Source: Limnohabitans sp. Hippo3 (GTDB lineage Bacteria > Pseudomonadota > Gammaproteobacteria > Burkholderiales > Burkholderiaceae_C). Taken from it: a stretch of DNA of 64,000 bases. This document shows, piece by piece, positions 52,777 through 62,192 of the stretch. The position numbers and the translations under genes were made by a program. Numbering within the stretch: position 1 is the first letter of the stretch; the number at the start of each line of letters is the position of its first letter. The notes under the pieces were generated by a model. It did no database searches and was not told the origin of the DNA. It was given only the letters and a program-made list of their open reading frames with translations. The stretch lies in assembly GCF_003063665.1 (NCBI RefSeq), contig NZ_NESF01000003.1, forward strand, positions 124,001-188,000, written 5' to 3'.

Positions 52777-55119
52777 TCAATGGGCAGCAAGCCCTTGCAA
52801 GGCGGTTTGGATTTCCGCCACGCTGGGCAGCTCGGACAAGAGCACGGGCGCACGGCCGGGGGCGTACAGCGCATAGACCGGCACGCCGCTGCGGCTCAGT
52901 GCGGTGAGTGCCTGCGTGATGGCCGGGTCGCGGCGCGTCCAGTCGGCGCGCATCAACACCACCTGCCTGGCCGCAAAGTCGGCCAACACGCGTTCATCGG
53001 CCAGCGTGGTTTTCTTGTTGTACTGGCAGGTCACGCACCAAGCGGCGGTGAAGTCCACAAACACCGGGCGGCCAGCGGCCAGTTGGGTCTGCATGTCTGC
53101 GGAGGACCAGGCCTGCCAGGTGGCTGCGCCAGGTGCTGCATTGGCGCTGTTGCCCGATGTGGCTGGGCTTGTTGCTGCAGGCGCTTCGCGCAAAGCCAAA
53201 GGCAGCCAGCTGCTGCCCAGCCACAGCAAGGTGGCCAGGGACAGACCGCTGATGACCCAGCGGGTGCGGCCTGCAAGGCCGAGCGCCCAGACCAAGCTGG
53301 CCACCGTCAGAAGCAAGGCCAGCAAACCACTGGCACCGTCAACGCCGGTTTGTTGCCCCAGCACCCACAGCAACCAGATAACGGTGGCGAACATCGGGAA
53401 CGCCATGGCCTGACGGAAAGTCGCCATCCAGGGCCCGGGGCGCGGCAGGGCGCGGGCGATGCCCGGCCACCAGCTGGCTGCCAGATACGGCAGGGCCATG
53501 CCCACCCCCATGGCGGCAAACACGCTCAGCGCTTGCCAAACGGGCAACGCGATCGCCAGGCCCAACGACGCGCCCATGAAGGGCGCGGTGCAGGGCGACG
53601 CCACGGCCACGGCCAGCACGCCCGACAAACCAGCGTTCACCGTCGGGTGGCGGCTTTGCAATGAGGCCAGGCTGCTGGGCAGCATCTGCCCAAATTCAAA
53701 AACACCCGCCAGGTTCAGGCCCAGCAGGGTGAACAAGAGCGCCAAACCGGCCACCACAGGCGGCGACTGCAGCTGAAAGCCCCAGCCCAGTTGCTCGCCC
53801 GCAGCCCGCAGGGCGAGCATCAGGCCGCCCAGCAGCACAAAGGAAATGACCACACCCGCCGTGTAGGCCATGCCGGCAGCGCGGTGTGGGGTCTGCGAGG
53901 TGTGGCCTTGAGCAAAACCCAGCACCTTGATGGCCAGCACCGGAAACACGCAGGGCATGAGGTTGAGCAGCAAGCCGCCCACCAGTGCGCCCAGGATGGC
54001 CAGCGTCAGGCCCAAGGCGGTGGTGGCGGCCGCTGGCTTTTGTGTGGCGCGGGCGTTCTCGGCCAGTGCTTTGGCCAAAGCGGGCGATATCTCGGCGGGC
54101 GCAGCTGTTGTCAGCGCGGGCCAGGTGCCTTGCACGGGGGTGTCGATGTCAAAAGCAGGCGCTTGGGGCGCCGACTCTGGCCCCGCCGCGATCACCCAGC
54201 GCATCGACGTGGGGCTGTCGCCGCGCTCTGGCGACACCGGAATTTGCGCACGCCAGACCGCGCCTTGCCAGCTTTGCGTCCAGTCTTTGCCTTGTACGGC
54301 CGCGTTGTGCACCACGCTGGCCGTGACGGGGAAGGCGCTGAGCGTCTGGCCACGCCAGCTGGCAGGCAGGCCGTGCACGCGCAAGCTCAGTTGCTGGCCG
54401 TCTTCCGACAGCTGGGTTTGTCCCCCGGTGATCCAGCTGCCGCCTTGCTGCAGTTGAGGCAGGGCCTGGGGGCTGAGTTTTTGGCTGGCTTCAAACAAAG
54501 CCGCGTGCGCCTTTTGTGGCGCGGCAGAGGCCAGGTTCAGAGCGAAGCGCCCTTCTTGCGGGATGCATTCCTGGCGGCACACCAGCCACTCGGCTTGCAA
54601 TTGGATCGGCAAACCACCCGTGGCCGGGAACTGGAATCCGGCTGCCATCGTGACCGGTACGGCCAGCAGGAGGCGGCCCTCGTAACCGTAGTTGGCCAAG
54701 GTGCCAATCGGGATTTTTTTGGGCAGGGGCCAGGCGATATCACCCGCCTGCAAACCTGCGGGCAGCTGCCATTGCAGCCGGGTGGGCAAGCCCGAGTCGC
54801 CCGGGTTTTGCCAATAGGTGTGCCAATGCGGCTGGTGCTCGATCTGCAGGCCCAGCCAAAATGTTTGTCCCGCCTGAATGCCTTGGGGGGCGTGCGCCAG
54901 CAATTCGGCCCGCACCTGCTCTGTGCTGACCACAGGGCTGGCGCTGGCCAACAAAGCGGCGGTGCCAGGCGTGCTGACAGCGGCCTTGGATGAAAAAAGG
55001 GCGCCCGTCTGCGCCAGGCTGGGCACGCAGGCCGTCATGAGGGCGAGCCAGACCAGCCAGGCGAGCTGGCGCCCAAGCGAGGCCAAACCACGGTCAAACA
55101 CGGAAACTTTCACACCCAT
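52777..55119 (-). CDS. dsbD: Thiol:disulfide interchange protein DsbD
   Basis: Moves reducing power from cytoplasmic thioredoxin to the periplasm, keeping DsbC and cytochrome-c maturation reduced. The 780-residue protein has a signal peptide, a periplasmic N-terminal domain (about residues 50-330), a central eight-helix region around LNLMPCVFPVLAIKVLGFA and SPCTAPFMGASLG with the redox cysteines, and a C-terminal thioredoxin domain with CVTC in AAWCVTCQYNKK. The start at 55119 (MGVKVSVFDRG) is preferred to one 19 codons upstream. Confidence 0.93.
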   Translation of the reverse strand: MGVKVSVFDRGLASLGRQLAWLVWLALMTACVPSLAQTGALFSSKAAVSTPGTAALLASASPVVSTEQVRAELLAHAPQGIQAGQTFWLGLQIEHQPHWHTYWQNPGDSGLPTRLQWQLPAGLQAGDIAWPLPKKIPIGTLANYGYEGRLLLAVPVTMAAGFQFPATGGLPIQLQAEWLVCRQECIPQEGRFALNLASAAPQKAHAALFEASQKLSPQALPQLQQGGSWITGGQTQLSEDGQQLSLRVHGLPASWRGQTLSAFPVTASVVHNAAVQGKDWTQSWQGAVWRAQIPVSPERGDSPTSMRWVIAAGPESAPQAPAFDIDTPVQGTWPALTTAAPAEISPALAKALAENARATQKPAAATTALGLTLAILGALVGGLLLNLMPCVFPVLAIKVLGFAQGHTSQTPHRAAGMAYTAGVVISFVLLGGLMLALRAAGEQLGWGFQLQSPPVVAGLALLFTLLGLNLAGVFEFGQMLPSSLASLQSRHPTVNAGLSGVLAVAVASPCTAPFMGASLGLAIALPVWQALSVFAAMGVGMALPYLAASWWPGIARALPRPGPWMATFRQAMAFPMFATVIWLLWVLGQQTGVDGASGLLALLLTVASLVWALGLAGRTRWVISGLSLATLLWLGSSWLPLALREAPAATSPATSGNSANAAPGAATWQAWSSADMQTQLAAGRPVFVDFTAAWCVTCQYNKKTTLADERVLADFAARQVVLMRADWTRRDPAITQALTALSRSGVPVYALYAPGRAPVLLSELPSVAEIQTALQGLAAH

Positions 55120-55202
55120 CCTTCTTTTTTGCGCCAAACCCTGGGGGCTTGGTCTTATGCGAGAGGCACTGTACACGCCCCGGCTCCATTAAGATGCCTG
55201 CC

Positions 55203-56042
55203 ATGCAAAACCCTTCGCGTTTTTGGGCCGACTGGACCTCCACCGATTTTCAGGCCTTGGCAACGGGCCGTGCCATGGATCGCGTGATCGCCGTACTGCC
55301 CGTGGCTGCCACCGAGCAACATGGCCCGCACCTGCCGCTCTCGGTGGACACCGATCTGGTCAATGGCGTGGTGGCCGCTTGTTTGCCCCATTTGCCGACC
55401 GACTTGCCCGCTCTGTTCTTGCCCACCCAAACGGTGGGCCTGAGCCCCGAGCATGCCCGTTTTGCCGGCACCTTGACGCTCAAGGCCGAGACCGTGATCC
55501 GCTTGTGGACCGACATAGGCGAGTCGGTCGCGGCCAGCGGCGTGAAGAAACTGGTCTTGCTCAATGCGCACGGCGGGCAAATCAGCGTGATGGACATTGT
55601 GGCGCGGGACCTGCGGGCCCGGCTGGGCATGCTGGTCTACAGCGTGAGCTGGTTCAATCTGCCGCTGCGCGACGCACAGGGCGCTGATGTTAATGCGCTG
55701 TTCCCCCCCGAAGAGCACCGGTTTGGCGTGCACGCGGGGGACACCGAAACCTCGATGATGCTGGCGCTGCGGCCCGGTGCGGTGCGCATGGACCAGGCGC
55801 AGAACTTCCGCTCGACCTCGCAAGACCGCGCCGAGCGCTTTGAGATCCTGGGCAACGGCAAGAGCGCCAAGCTGGGCTGGCAGATGCAGGACTACAACCG
55901 CCAGGGCGCGGCGGGCAACGCGGCTGCGGCCACGGCGGAAAAAGGCCAGGCCTTGCTGGACGCCTCCGGGCGGGCGCTGGCGCAGCTGCTCGGTGAGATC
56001 GACCGGCTGCCGCCGGACACCTTGCGCGATCAGGTCGGCTGA
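55203..56042 (+). CDS. Creatininase family protein
   Basis: A 279-residue metal-dependent amidohydrolase-like protein of the creatininase/MftE fold. The metal ligands are visible in VAATEQHGPHLPLSVDTDLV (Glu, His, Asp), and LVLLNAHGGQISVMD and GVHAGDTETSMMLAL complete the set. The family includes creatinine, formamidopyrimidine and peptide hydrolases, so no specific substrate can be named. ATGs at 55194 and 55203 compete; the second is typical. Confidence 0.88.
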   Translation: MQNPSRFWADWTSTDFQALATGRAMDRVIAVLPVAATEQHGPHLPLSVDTDLVNGVVAACLPHLPTDLPALFLPTQTVGLSPEHARFAGTLTLKAETVIRLWTDIGESVAASGVKKLVLLNAHGGQISVMDIVARDLRARLGMLVYSVSWFNLPLRDAQGADVNALFPPEEHRFGVHAGDTETSMMLALRPGAVRMDQAQNFRSTSQDRAERFEILGNGKSAKLGWQMQDYNRQGAAGNAAAATAEKGQALLDASGRALAQLLGEIDRLPPDTLRDQVG

Positions 56043-56055
56043 TCGGCGCTGCTTG

Positions 56056-57219
56056 TCACAGCCGGGGCAGCACCAGTTCGCAGTGGTCGCGGCTCACGCT
56101 GCGCGGGTACTCGCGGGTCGTGTCGATGCAGCCGCCTTCGGCGTAAACGCCTTTGGGGTCGCGCATGCGCAGCATGCGCTCCAGAACCTGCGAGCGGGCT
56201 TCAGGGTTGGCTTGGGTTTGCGCAACCAAGGCCTCGACCACCGTCTCGTCCATGTGCAAGTCCCCTTGGGCGTCGGCGTACACGCCATCTTTCCAGTGGA
56301 AGATTTCGATGGCTTTGGACTCCAGGGTGTAAGGCGTGTCGCGCTTCCAGAAGTTGCTGAACAAGCCGCCGCCCATGTAAAGAACCCAGGAGCCTTCGTA
56401 GCCGGTGACGTCTGAAGAGCGTTCGTCGGGGTTGCGAAACCATAAACGGTCACCCGGCACATAAAAGCGGGCTGGCAATGGGGCCTCCATGCTGCCGTAC
56501 TCGATCAGGTAGACATCATGGAACTGACCCGATCGCACCGCGTGGACTTCATTGAGGCGTTGCAATTGGGCCAGCAGTTCGGGGTTGCCGGTTTGGAGCT
56601 CTTGCGCGATGCCCAGCAAGATCACGTATTCGGTCGCCCGGTAGCAAGAAAAATCGTAGAGCTTGCCCGTGGCATCGGGTTGGGTGGCCGCGATCAGGGC
56701 GTCGACCAAGCAGCGACCGGGTTGCAGGATGAAACCCGCGTCGTCCCCACCGTCTTGCCAAAATGCCTGAGGCCGCTCGGCCGCATCGGTTTTGAAAGCC
56801 AAGGCGGTTTTACGGGCGTCCAAAGCCATGTTGCGCCGCACCCGGATGTGCGAGGTGAGTGAGGCCAGGCTGGCGAATTGAAAACGGTGCGGGGAGCCCA
56901 GCAGGGCCACCCATATTTCACGCTCCAGCGCCCAGGCTTCGTCGGTTTGGGGGGTATGGCCCAATTTTTCTTGCAAGGCCAAAGTGTCGTGGCCGGGCAT
57001 GCACTGCGCTCTGAAGTCGGGGCGCAGATTGCAAATCAGTGCGACGCGGTCGTCGTTCAGGGGCAAGACCAAGGTCTGAACAGCGCAAGCCAGTGCCCAT
57101 TCGTCCAGCAAATGAACCAACTCGCGTGTCAGCCGGTCAGCGTCCTCGGCTTGGGTTGTGGTGAGTTGGATGCCACCCTCTTGCGATTGGAGGGTCAACC
57201 AAGCGGTTGAACTGTTCAT
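56056..57219 (-). CDS. Protein-glutamine gamma-glutamyltransferase (Tgl)-like protein
   Basis: A 387-residue protein whose central part resembles Bacillus spore transglutaminase Tgl. FQFASLASLTSHIRVRRNM corresponds to Tgl FDYHSIAELMFELKLRMNI. KLYDFSCYRATEYVILLGI (Cys192) corresponds to the catalytic-cysteine segment FYAFECATAIVII. PGDRLWFRNPD followed by VTGYEGSWVLYMGGG (Glu275) corresponds to LGDCLYFKNPE ... GENVILLG. Tgl's Glu before the cysteine is Ser here, and Glu275 is shifted by about two residues, so activity is uncertain. It is longer than Tgl at both ends. It is convergent with the creatininase-family gene. Confidence 0.6.
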   Translation of the reverse strand: MNSSTAWLTLQSQEGGIQLTTTQAEDADRLTRELVHLLDEWALACAVQTLVLPLNDDRVALICNLRPDFRAQCMPGHDTLALQEKLGHTPQTDEAWALEREIWVALLGSPHRFQFASLASLTSHIRVRRNMALDARKTALAFKTDAAERPQAFWQDGGDDAGFILQPGRCLVDALIAATQPDATGKLYDFSCYRATEYVILLGIAQELQTGNPELLAQLQRLNEVHAVRSGQFHDVYLIEYGSMEAPLPARFYVPGDRLWFRNPDERSSDVTGYEGSWVLYMGGGLFSNFWKRDTPYTLESKAIEIFHWKDGVYADAQGDLHMDETVVEALVAQTQANPEARSQVLERMLRMRDPKGVYAEGGCIDTTREYPRSVSRDHCELVLPRL

Positions 57220-57303
57220 GTCCCGATTTTGCCTGCTAAGCGAAGGGTTATTGCTTAGGGAATCTACCGGTGAGCCGCATCTTGTGCTTGGTTGATTTTT
57301 GCT

Positions 57304-57978
57304 TCAGGCGAAGGTGATCCAGCTTTGGTGCTCGTCGCTGTCCAGATGCGGCAAGGTGTTGTAAGTCAGCAGCATGTGGCGCTTGGGGTTGAACACGAAT
57401 TCGGTCAGCGCCGTGTTGCGGATGCGCAGGTTCAGCTCGATGGTGGTCTCGGGCGGGGTGCCCAGCACGCGGCCTACGGCGGTCGAGATGGGGCCGCCGC
57501 TCGAGACAATCATCACGTCTCCGGTGTGTGATTGCCGCACATGGTTGAGCGCTGCCTCAATGCCGCCCACAAAGTCGGCATAGCTGGGCATGCCCTGCGG
57601 CTGGGTGCGTCCGGCCATCCAGGCCTGCAGGGCGTCGCGCAGCAGCCTGAAGTGGTGGCGGTACAGCTCGGGCGTGTCGGGTTTGGCCAGTGGTTCGGGG
57701 TGGATGGACTCGATGAGGGCGTGGCTGTCGTATTCGTTCAGGCCGGGCCACACCGATGGCGCGTGCGTCAAGCCCGCGCCTTCGGCAATGCCTTCCCAGG
57801 TTTGACGGTGGCGCTTCAGGCTGCCCATGAGCACCGCTTCGAGCGGTTTGTCCTGCAGCTTGGGGCGCAAATACTCGCCCAGGCGCACCGCCTGCTGGCG
57901 GCCTAAAGCGCTGAGTTGATCGTAGTCGTCGGCCCCGAACGAGGCTTGTCCGTGGCGGACCAGATAAAGAGTTCCCAT
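57304..57978 (-). CDS. Histidine phosphatase family protein
   Basis: A 224-residue phosphoglycerate-mutase-like phosphatase. The phosphohistidine motif LVRHGQASFG places His9 in the active site. The second histidine region MIVSSGGPISTAVGRVL has Gly where many members have His, though annotated members vary. Its substrate (phosphosugar, phosphoprotein or cofactor precursor) is unknown. No partner gene is evident. Confidence 0.83.
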   Translation of the reverse strand: MGTLYLVRHGQASFGADDYDQLSALGRQQAVRLGEYLRPKLQDKPLEAVLMGSLKRHRQTWEGIAEGAGLTHAPSVWPGLNEYDSHALIESIHPEPLAKPDTPELYRHHFRLLRDALQAWMAGRTQPQGMPSYADFVGGIEAALNHVRQSHTGDVMIVSSGGPISTAVGRVLGTPPETTIELNLRIRNTALTEFVFNPKRHMLLTYNTLPHLDSDEHQSWITFA

Positions 57979-58065
57979 GACTGGGGATTCTGTCCGGGGA
58001 GGTCTGCAGGCTTTGTCCCAAGAGCGACGGCCACCGTTTGGCGTCGTTGTCGGATGTCTGCCGGC

Positions 58066-59034
58066 TCAGAAGTGTTTTTTCAACACGTCGCAAAAAAGGG
58101 CGGTGTCCACATTCCCGCCGCACAGGGTGGTGCCGACCTGCAGGCCTTTCAGCTGGTCTCTGTCTGCCCACGCGGCGGCAAAGCTGGCGGCACCCGCGCC
58201 TTCGGCCAGGTTGTGGGTGTCGGTGTACAGGTCGCGCATGGCCTGCGCGACCTGGTCGTCGTTGACTTGCAACACGCGGTCCAATCCCGCTTGCAGGATG
58301 GCCAGCGCTTGCGGGTCGGCGCGGCGCACGGCCATGCCATCGGCCAGCAAGGTGCTGACCGGGGCTTCCACCACGCAACCCGCCGCCATCGAGTCGGCGT
58401 AGGTGGTGGCGTGGGCACTCACGACACCCACCACCTTGACGGCGTGCCCCAAGGCCTGTTTGGCCGCCAAGGCGGCGCAGGCGCCGGAGCCCAGCCCAAT
58501 CGGCACATACAGCACGTCCAGTGCCGGTACTGCGCGCAAAAACTCGACCCATGCGGTTGCAACGCCCAGCACCAGTGCCGGGTGGTAGCTGGGCACCATG
58601 TGGGCCCCGCTTTGTGCGGCGAGCGCTTGGGCGTGTTCGCGGGCGTCCTGGAAGTCGTCACCGTGCTCCACCAAACGCGCGCCCAAGGCTTGCATGGCGG
58701 CGTTTTTCTCGCTGGAGTTTCCGCGCGGGACCACGATGGTGCACGCGACACTGTGCCGCGCTGCGGCGTAGGCAATGCTTTGGCCGTGGTTGCCCCGGGT
58801 GGCGCTGATGACCTCTGAGGGCAAACGCTGGGTGCTGCGCAAATGCTCGAAATACGTCAAGCCGCCCCGGACCTTGAACGCGCCCACGGGTGTGTGGTTT
58901 TCGTGCTTGACCCAGCAGTCGGTGCCCAGCCGTTGACTGAGCGTGGCCCAGCGGTATTGCGGCGTCGGGCTAAAGGCCGCGTACACGGTTTGGGCGGCGG
59001 CTTCGATCTGTGAAAGCGTGGGCAGGTCGGTCAT
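58066..59034 (-). CDS. PLP-dependent threonine/serine dehydratase family protein
   Basis: A 322-residue type II PLP enzyme. The PLP lysine is Lys54 in TPVGAFKVRGGL, and the GLGSGACAALA glycine loop binds the cofactor phosphate. It lacks the regulatory ACT domain of biosynthetic IlvA, so it is the catabolic/TdcB or racemase type. The start at 59034 (MTDLPTLSQIE) is preferred to an upstream extension. It heads, in minus-strand terms, the end of a run of amino-acid genes up to 62810. Confidence 0.88.
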   Translation of the reverse strand: MTDLPTLSQIEAAAQTVYAAFSPTPQYRWATLSQRLGTDCWVKHENHTPVGAFKVRGGLTYFEHLRSTQRLPSEVISATRGNHGQSIAYAAARHSVACTIVVPRGNSSEKNAAMQALGARLVEHGDDFQDAREHAQALAAQSGAHMVPSYHPALVLGVATAWVEFLRAVPALDVLYVPIGLGSGACAALAAKQALGHAVKVVGVVSAHATTYADSMAAGCVVEAPVSTLLADGMAVRRADPQALAILQAGLDRVLQVNDDQVAQAMRDLYTDTHNLAEGAGAASFAAAWADRDQLKGLQVGTTLCGGNVDTALFCDVLKKHF

Positions 59035-59068
59035 GGTCTTTCCGGGGTCAAGCGCAGTCAAGTCCAAA

Positions 59069-60004
59069 TCAAAGTGTGACGAGGCCTTGAATGCAGCCCA
59101 CCACATGGCCACCCACCCAGACTTGGCTGCTGTCGTCTTGCGACAAAAACACCTGACCGGCACGGCCCAGCGCTGTGCCTTGGCGGGCGCTGTATTGCGC
59201 GGGCATGTGGCCCTCGGCCATCAACCATTGGGCCAGCGATGCGTTCAAGCTGCCGGTGACCGGGTCTTCGGCGATGCCCACCGGGGCGGCAAAGGCCCGC
59301 ACTTCCAGATCGGTGGGGTCATTGGCGATGCGGGTGGACGGCGCAAAGGCGCGGGCCTCGCGGTTGGCGCGGCGGATCAGGCCGTTGGCTGGGTGGTTGG
59401 CGTTGGCTTCCCGCTTGGCCGCTACACCGACCTTGGTGTTCAGGCGCTTGAGCGCCGCGTGGTCAGGCTCTAGGGCGAGCAGGCTGTCCACCGAGTCGAT
59501 CAACAGGCCCAGCCAGTGCGGGCCGTTGTTCAGGTCCTGCGCGGTCAGCACCTTGTCGGCGTGCAGGCCCAAAGCCGCCAGCACCTCGGCGAGTAAGGCT
59601 GGCGCAGGCGTCTGGCGCTGCAAGGGCGGCGCGGCAAAGGCCCAGTGGCCATCGACCGATTTCAAGCTCACCAGACCGACACCACATTCCTGCACCAGTT
59701 GGCCGCTTTGCCGCGGCTGGCCGCCTGCGCTCAGCCATGCGTGGGCCGTGCCCAGCGTCGGGTGACCCGCAAACGGCAGCTCAGCGCCGGGCGTGAAGAT
59801 GCGCACCCGGTAGTCGGCACCGCCTGCAGCCCCTTCGGGCGTGGGCGGCAGTACAAAAGTGGTTTCGCTCAGCTGCGTCCAGCGGGCAAAGGCCTGCATC
59901 TGCGCATCGCTCAGGCCCTCGCCGTCCAGCACCACGGCGAGCGGGTTGCCCAGAAAGGCCGTGTCAGTGAAGACGTCGACTTGTTGGAAGGCGCGGGTTT
60001 TCAT
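59069..60004 (-). CDS. PhzF family isomerase/epimerase-like protein
   Basis: A 311-residue PhzF-fold protein. The N-terminus AFQQVDVFTDTAFLGNPLAVVLD and the catalytic glutamate Glu47 in WTQLSETTFVLPP are typical, as is GAELPFAGHPTLGTAHAWL. PhzF isomerises trans-2,3-dihydro-3-hydroxyanthranilate in phenazine producers, but no phz gene is present, so it is a family member of unknown reaction. It sits between the dehydratase and aminotransferase genes with 20-34-base gaps. Confidence 0.88.
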   Translation of the reverse strand: MKTRAFQQVDVFTDTAFLGNPLAVVLDGEGLSDAQMQAFARWTQLSETTFVLPPTPEGAAGGADYRVRIFTPGAELPFAGHPTLGTAHAWLSAGGQPRQSGQLVQECGVGLVSLKSVDGHWAFAAPPLQRQTPAPALLAEVLAALGLHADKVLTAQDLNNGPHWLGLLIDSVDSLLALEPDHAALKRLNTKVGVAAKREANANHPANGLIRRANREARAFAPSTRIANDPTDLEVRAFAAPVGIAEDPVTGSLNASLAQWLMAEGHMPAQYSARQGTALGRAGQVFLSQDDSSQVWVGGHVVGCIQGLVTL

Positions 60005-60024
60005 GGCAAGGTCCTGCGTGATGG

Positions 60025-61209
60025 TCAGAGCGATTCGCGGATGGCGGCCGCCAGCGCGGCCATGCCCGTGTTGATCTGGTCGACGGTGGCGGTCACAAAC
60101 GACAGGCGCAGCGTGCTTTCGTTGGCGTCCTGCGCATAAAAGGCAAAGCCCGGCACAAAGGCCACGCCTTTGGCCACGGCTTTTTCCAGCAGGGGCACGG
60201 CTTTGAGACCCTGGGGCAGTTGCACCCACAGGAACATGCCGCCCACCGGGCGGTTCCACGTCAGCCCCAGCCCGGCCATTTCGCGGTCGAGCGCGGCGAG
60301 CATGGCTTCGCATTGCTGTTTGTAAAGCGCACGGATGGTGGGCACATGGCGCTCGATGAAGCCGTCCTTGAGCACTTCGGCCACCACCCGCTGGTTGAAG
60401 CTCGGCGTGTGCAGGTCGGCCGCTTGCTTGGCTTGCAGCAGCTTGGGGTAGAGCGTTTTGGGGGCGACCAAATAACCCAAGCGCAGGCCGGGGGCCAGGA
60501 TTTTGGAGAAAGAGCCGAGGTACACGCTGCCCTCGGGGTGGCGTGAGCTCAGCGAGGGCGCGGGCGGCGCGTCAAACCACAGGTCGCCGTAGGGGTTGTC
60601 TTCGATGATCGGCAAGCCTGTCTCGAAGGCCACTTGGGCCACGGCGGCGCGGCGCGCTTCGGTCATGGTGCGGCCTGTGGGGTTCTGGAAGTTGGGCAGC
60701 AGGTAAACAAAACGGGCCTTGTCGGTGCCGGTGCCGACTTTGGCCCGCAGGTCGTCGGCATCCACGCCATGGTCATCGCTGTTCACGCCCACGGCCACCG
60801 GCTCCATGGGGGTGAAAGCCTGCAGTGCACCCAGGTAGGTGGGGGTCTCGACCAAAATGCGGCTGCCTGCGTCGATCAGGATTTTGGCCACCAGGTCCAG
60901 TCCTTGCTGGCTGCCAGTGGTGATCAGCACCTGGTCGGGGCTGACGTGCATGCCTTGCTTGAGCAGGTCTTGCGCCACCCATTCGCGCAGCGGCGCATAG
61001 CCTTCGCTGGCGGCGTATTGCAAGGCGGCTTTGCCGTCATCTTTGAGCACGCGCTCACTGGCTTCCCGCATGGCGTCGATCGGGAAGGTCTGGGGCGAGG
61101 GCAGGCCGCCCGCAAAGCTGATGATGCCGGGCTTCTCGGTCACTTTCAGGATCTCGCGGATCACCGAGGGGTTCATTTTGTCGGCGCGTTGGGCCAGCTT
61201 CCAGTTCAT
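60025..61209 (-). CDS. PLP-dependent aminotransferase, LysN/2-aminoadipate type
   Basis: A 394-residue fold type I aminotransferase of the PdxR/KATII-LysN subgroup. It has ISFAGGLPSPQTFPID at the start, ITTGSQQGLDLVAKILID, LLPNFQNPTGRTM, and the PLP lysine Lys236 in GSFSKILAPGLRLGY. Likely substrates are 2-aminoadipate, aromatic or branched amino acids; the true one is unknown. It overlaps the EamA transporter stop by ATGA, so the pair is coupled. Confidence 0.9.
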   Translation of the reverse strand: MNWKLAQRADKMNPSVIREILKVTEKPGIISFAGGLPSPQTFPIDAMREASERVLKDDGKAALQYAASEGYAPLREWVAQDLLKQGMHVSPDQVLITTGSQQGLDLVAKILIDAGSRILVETPTYLGALQAFTPMEPVAVGVNSDDHGVDADDLRAKVGTGTDKARFVYLLPNFQNPTGRTMTEARRAAVAQVAFETGLPIIEDNPYGDLWFDAPPAPSLSSRHPEGSVYLGSFSKILAPGLRLGYLVAPKTLYPKLLQAKQAADLHTPSFNQRVVAEVLKDGFIERHVPTIRALYKQQCEAMLAALDREMAGLGLTWNRPVGGMFLWVQLPQGLKAVPLLEKAVAKGVAFVPGFAFYAQDANESTLRLSFVTATVDQINTGMAALAAAIRESL

Positions 61210-62144
61210 GTTGTTTCCTTCAGAGGTTGTTGGGGAGGCCGGGGACCGGCCGTGCGCCGCCCCATGAAGACCGTGAGCACCACCAGCAGGGCAAAGCCCA
61301 GCGTCATCGCATCCAGGGATTCTCCCAGCAATGGCACGGAGGTCAGGATGGTGATGAACGGTTGCAGCAGTTGCAGCTGGCTCACGCGCAGGGGGCCACC
61401 CAGCGACAGGCCGCGAAACCAGGCAAAAAAGCCCGCCCACATGGAGAACACGCCGACATACATCAGGCCCCACCACGAAACGGGCACTACCGCATGTTCG
61501 GGCCAGGTCAGCCAGGCCCCGGGCAGGGTGATGGGCAAGGCCATGACACAGACCCAGCTGATGACTTTTTCAGCGCCCAGGCTGGCCGTGACTTGGGCTC
61601 CGGCCACATAGCCCAGTGAGGCAGCCACCACCGCGCCCAGCAACAAGGTGTCCGCCCAAGTCAGGCCAAAGCCGTGCCCCATCTGTGCGGCGCGAAGCAG
61701 GCTGTAGACCGCGACCAGGGCGCTGCCCAAAGCGGCAAACACCCAAAACCCCAGGCGGGCGCGTTGGTGCATGAGCCAGGCGGCGGCTGCCGCCGTGGCC
61801 AGCGGCAACAAGGCGGTGATGACGGCTGCATGGCTGGCCGTGACGTGGCGCAGCGCCCAGCCCAGCAAAAGCGGGTAGCCGATCACGTTGCCCGCCAGCG
61901 ACAAGTACAAGGGGCCGCGTTGCGCAGCCGAGGGCCAAGGCGCACGCACGGCCAAGAGGTAGATGGCCGACAGCACCCCCGCCAGCGCGGCCCGTGCCCA
62001 GGTCACAAACCAGGGTGACAACTGGGGCGCGTCTGCCGTTCCGGTGGCCAGGCGCGTCATGGGCAGGGTCAATGCAAAGATGATCACGCCCAGCAACCCG
62101 AGCCAAAGCCCCAGGTTCTCGCGGTGTTGGGGGGCGTCGTTCAT
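61206..62144 (-). CDS. DMT family transporter (EamA domains)
   Basis: A 312-residue drug/metabolite transporter with about ten helices in two EamA repeats. The first repeat ends near LLRAAQMGHG, and the second includes VPVSWWGLMYVGVFSMWAGF and LGESLDAMTLGFALLVVLTVF. Such proteins usually export amino acids or metabolites. Its stop overlaps the aminotransferase start, so the transported molecule may be linked to the transamination (inference). Confidence 0.85.
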   Translation of the reverse strand: MNDAPQHRENLGLWLGLLGVIIFALTLPMTRLATGTADAPQLSPWFVTWARAALAGVLSAIYLLAVRAPWPSAAQRGPLYLSLAGNVIGYPLLLGWALRHVTASHAAVITALLPLATAAAAAWLMHQRARLGFWVFAALGSALVAVYSLLRAAQMGHGFGLTWADTLLLGAVVAASLGYVAGAQVTASLGAEKVISWVCVMALPITLPGAWLTWPEHAVVPVSWWGLMYVGVFSMWAGFFAWFRGLSLGGPLRVSQLQLLQPFITILTSVPLLGESLDAMTLGFALLVVLTVFMGRRTAGPRPPQQPLKETT

Positions 62145-62192
62145 GCGGTGATCGGGCGCGAGCGTGCTGCTGTGCGGTTGCTGCGTTTGCTG

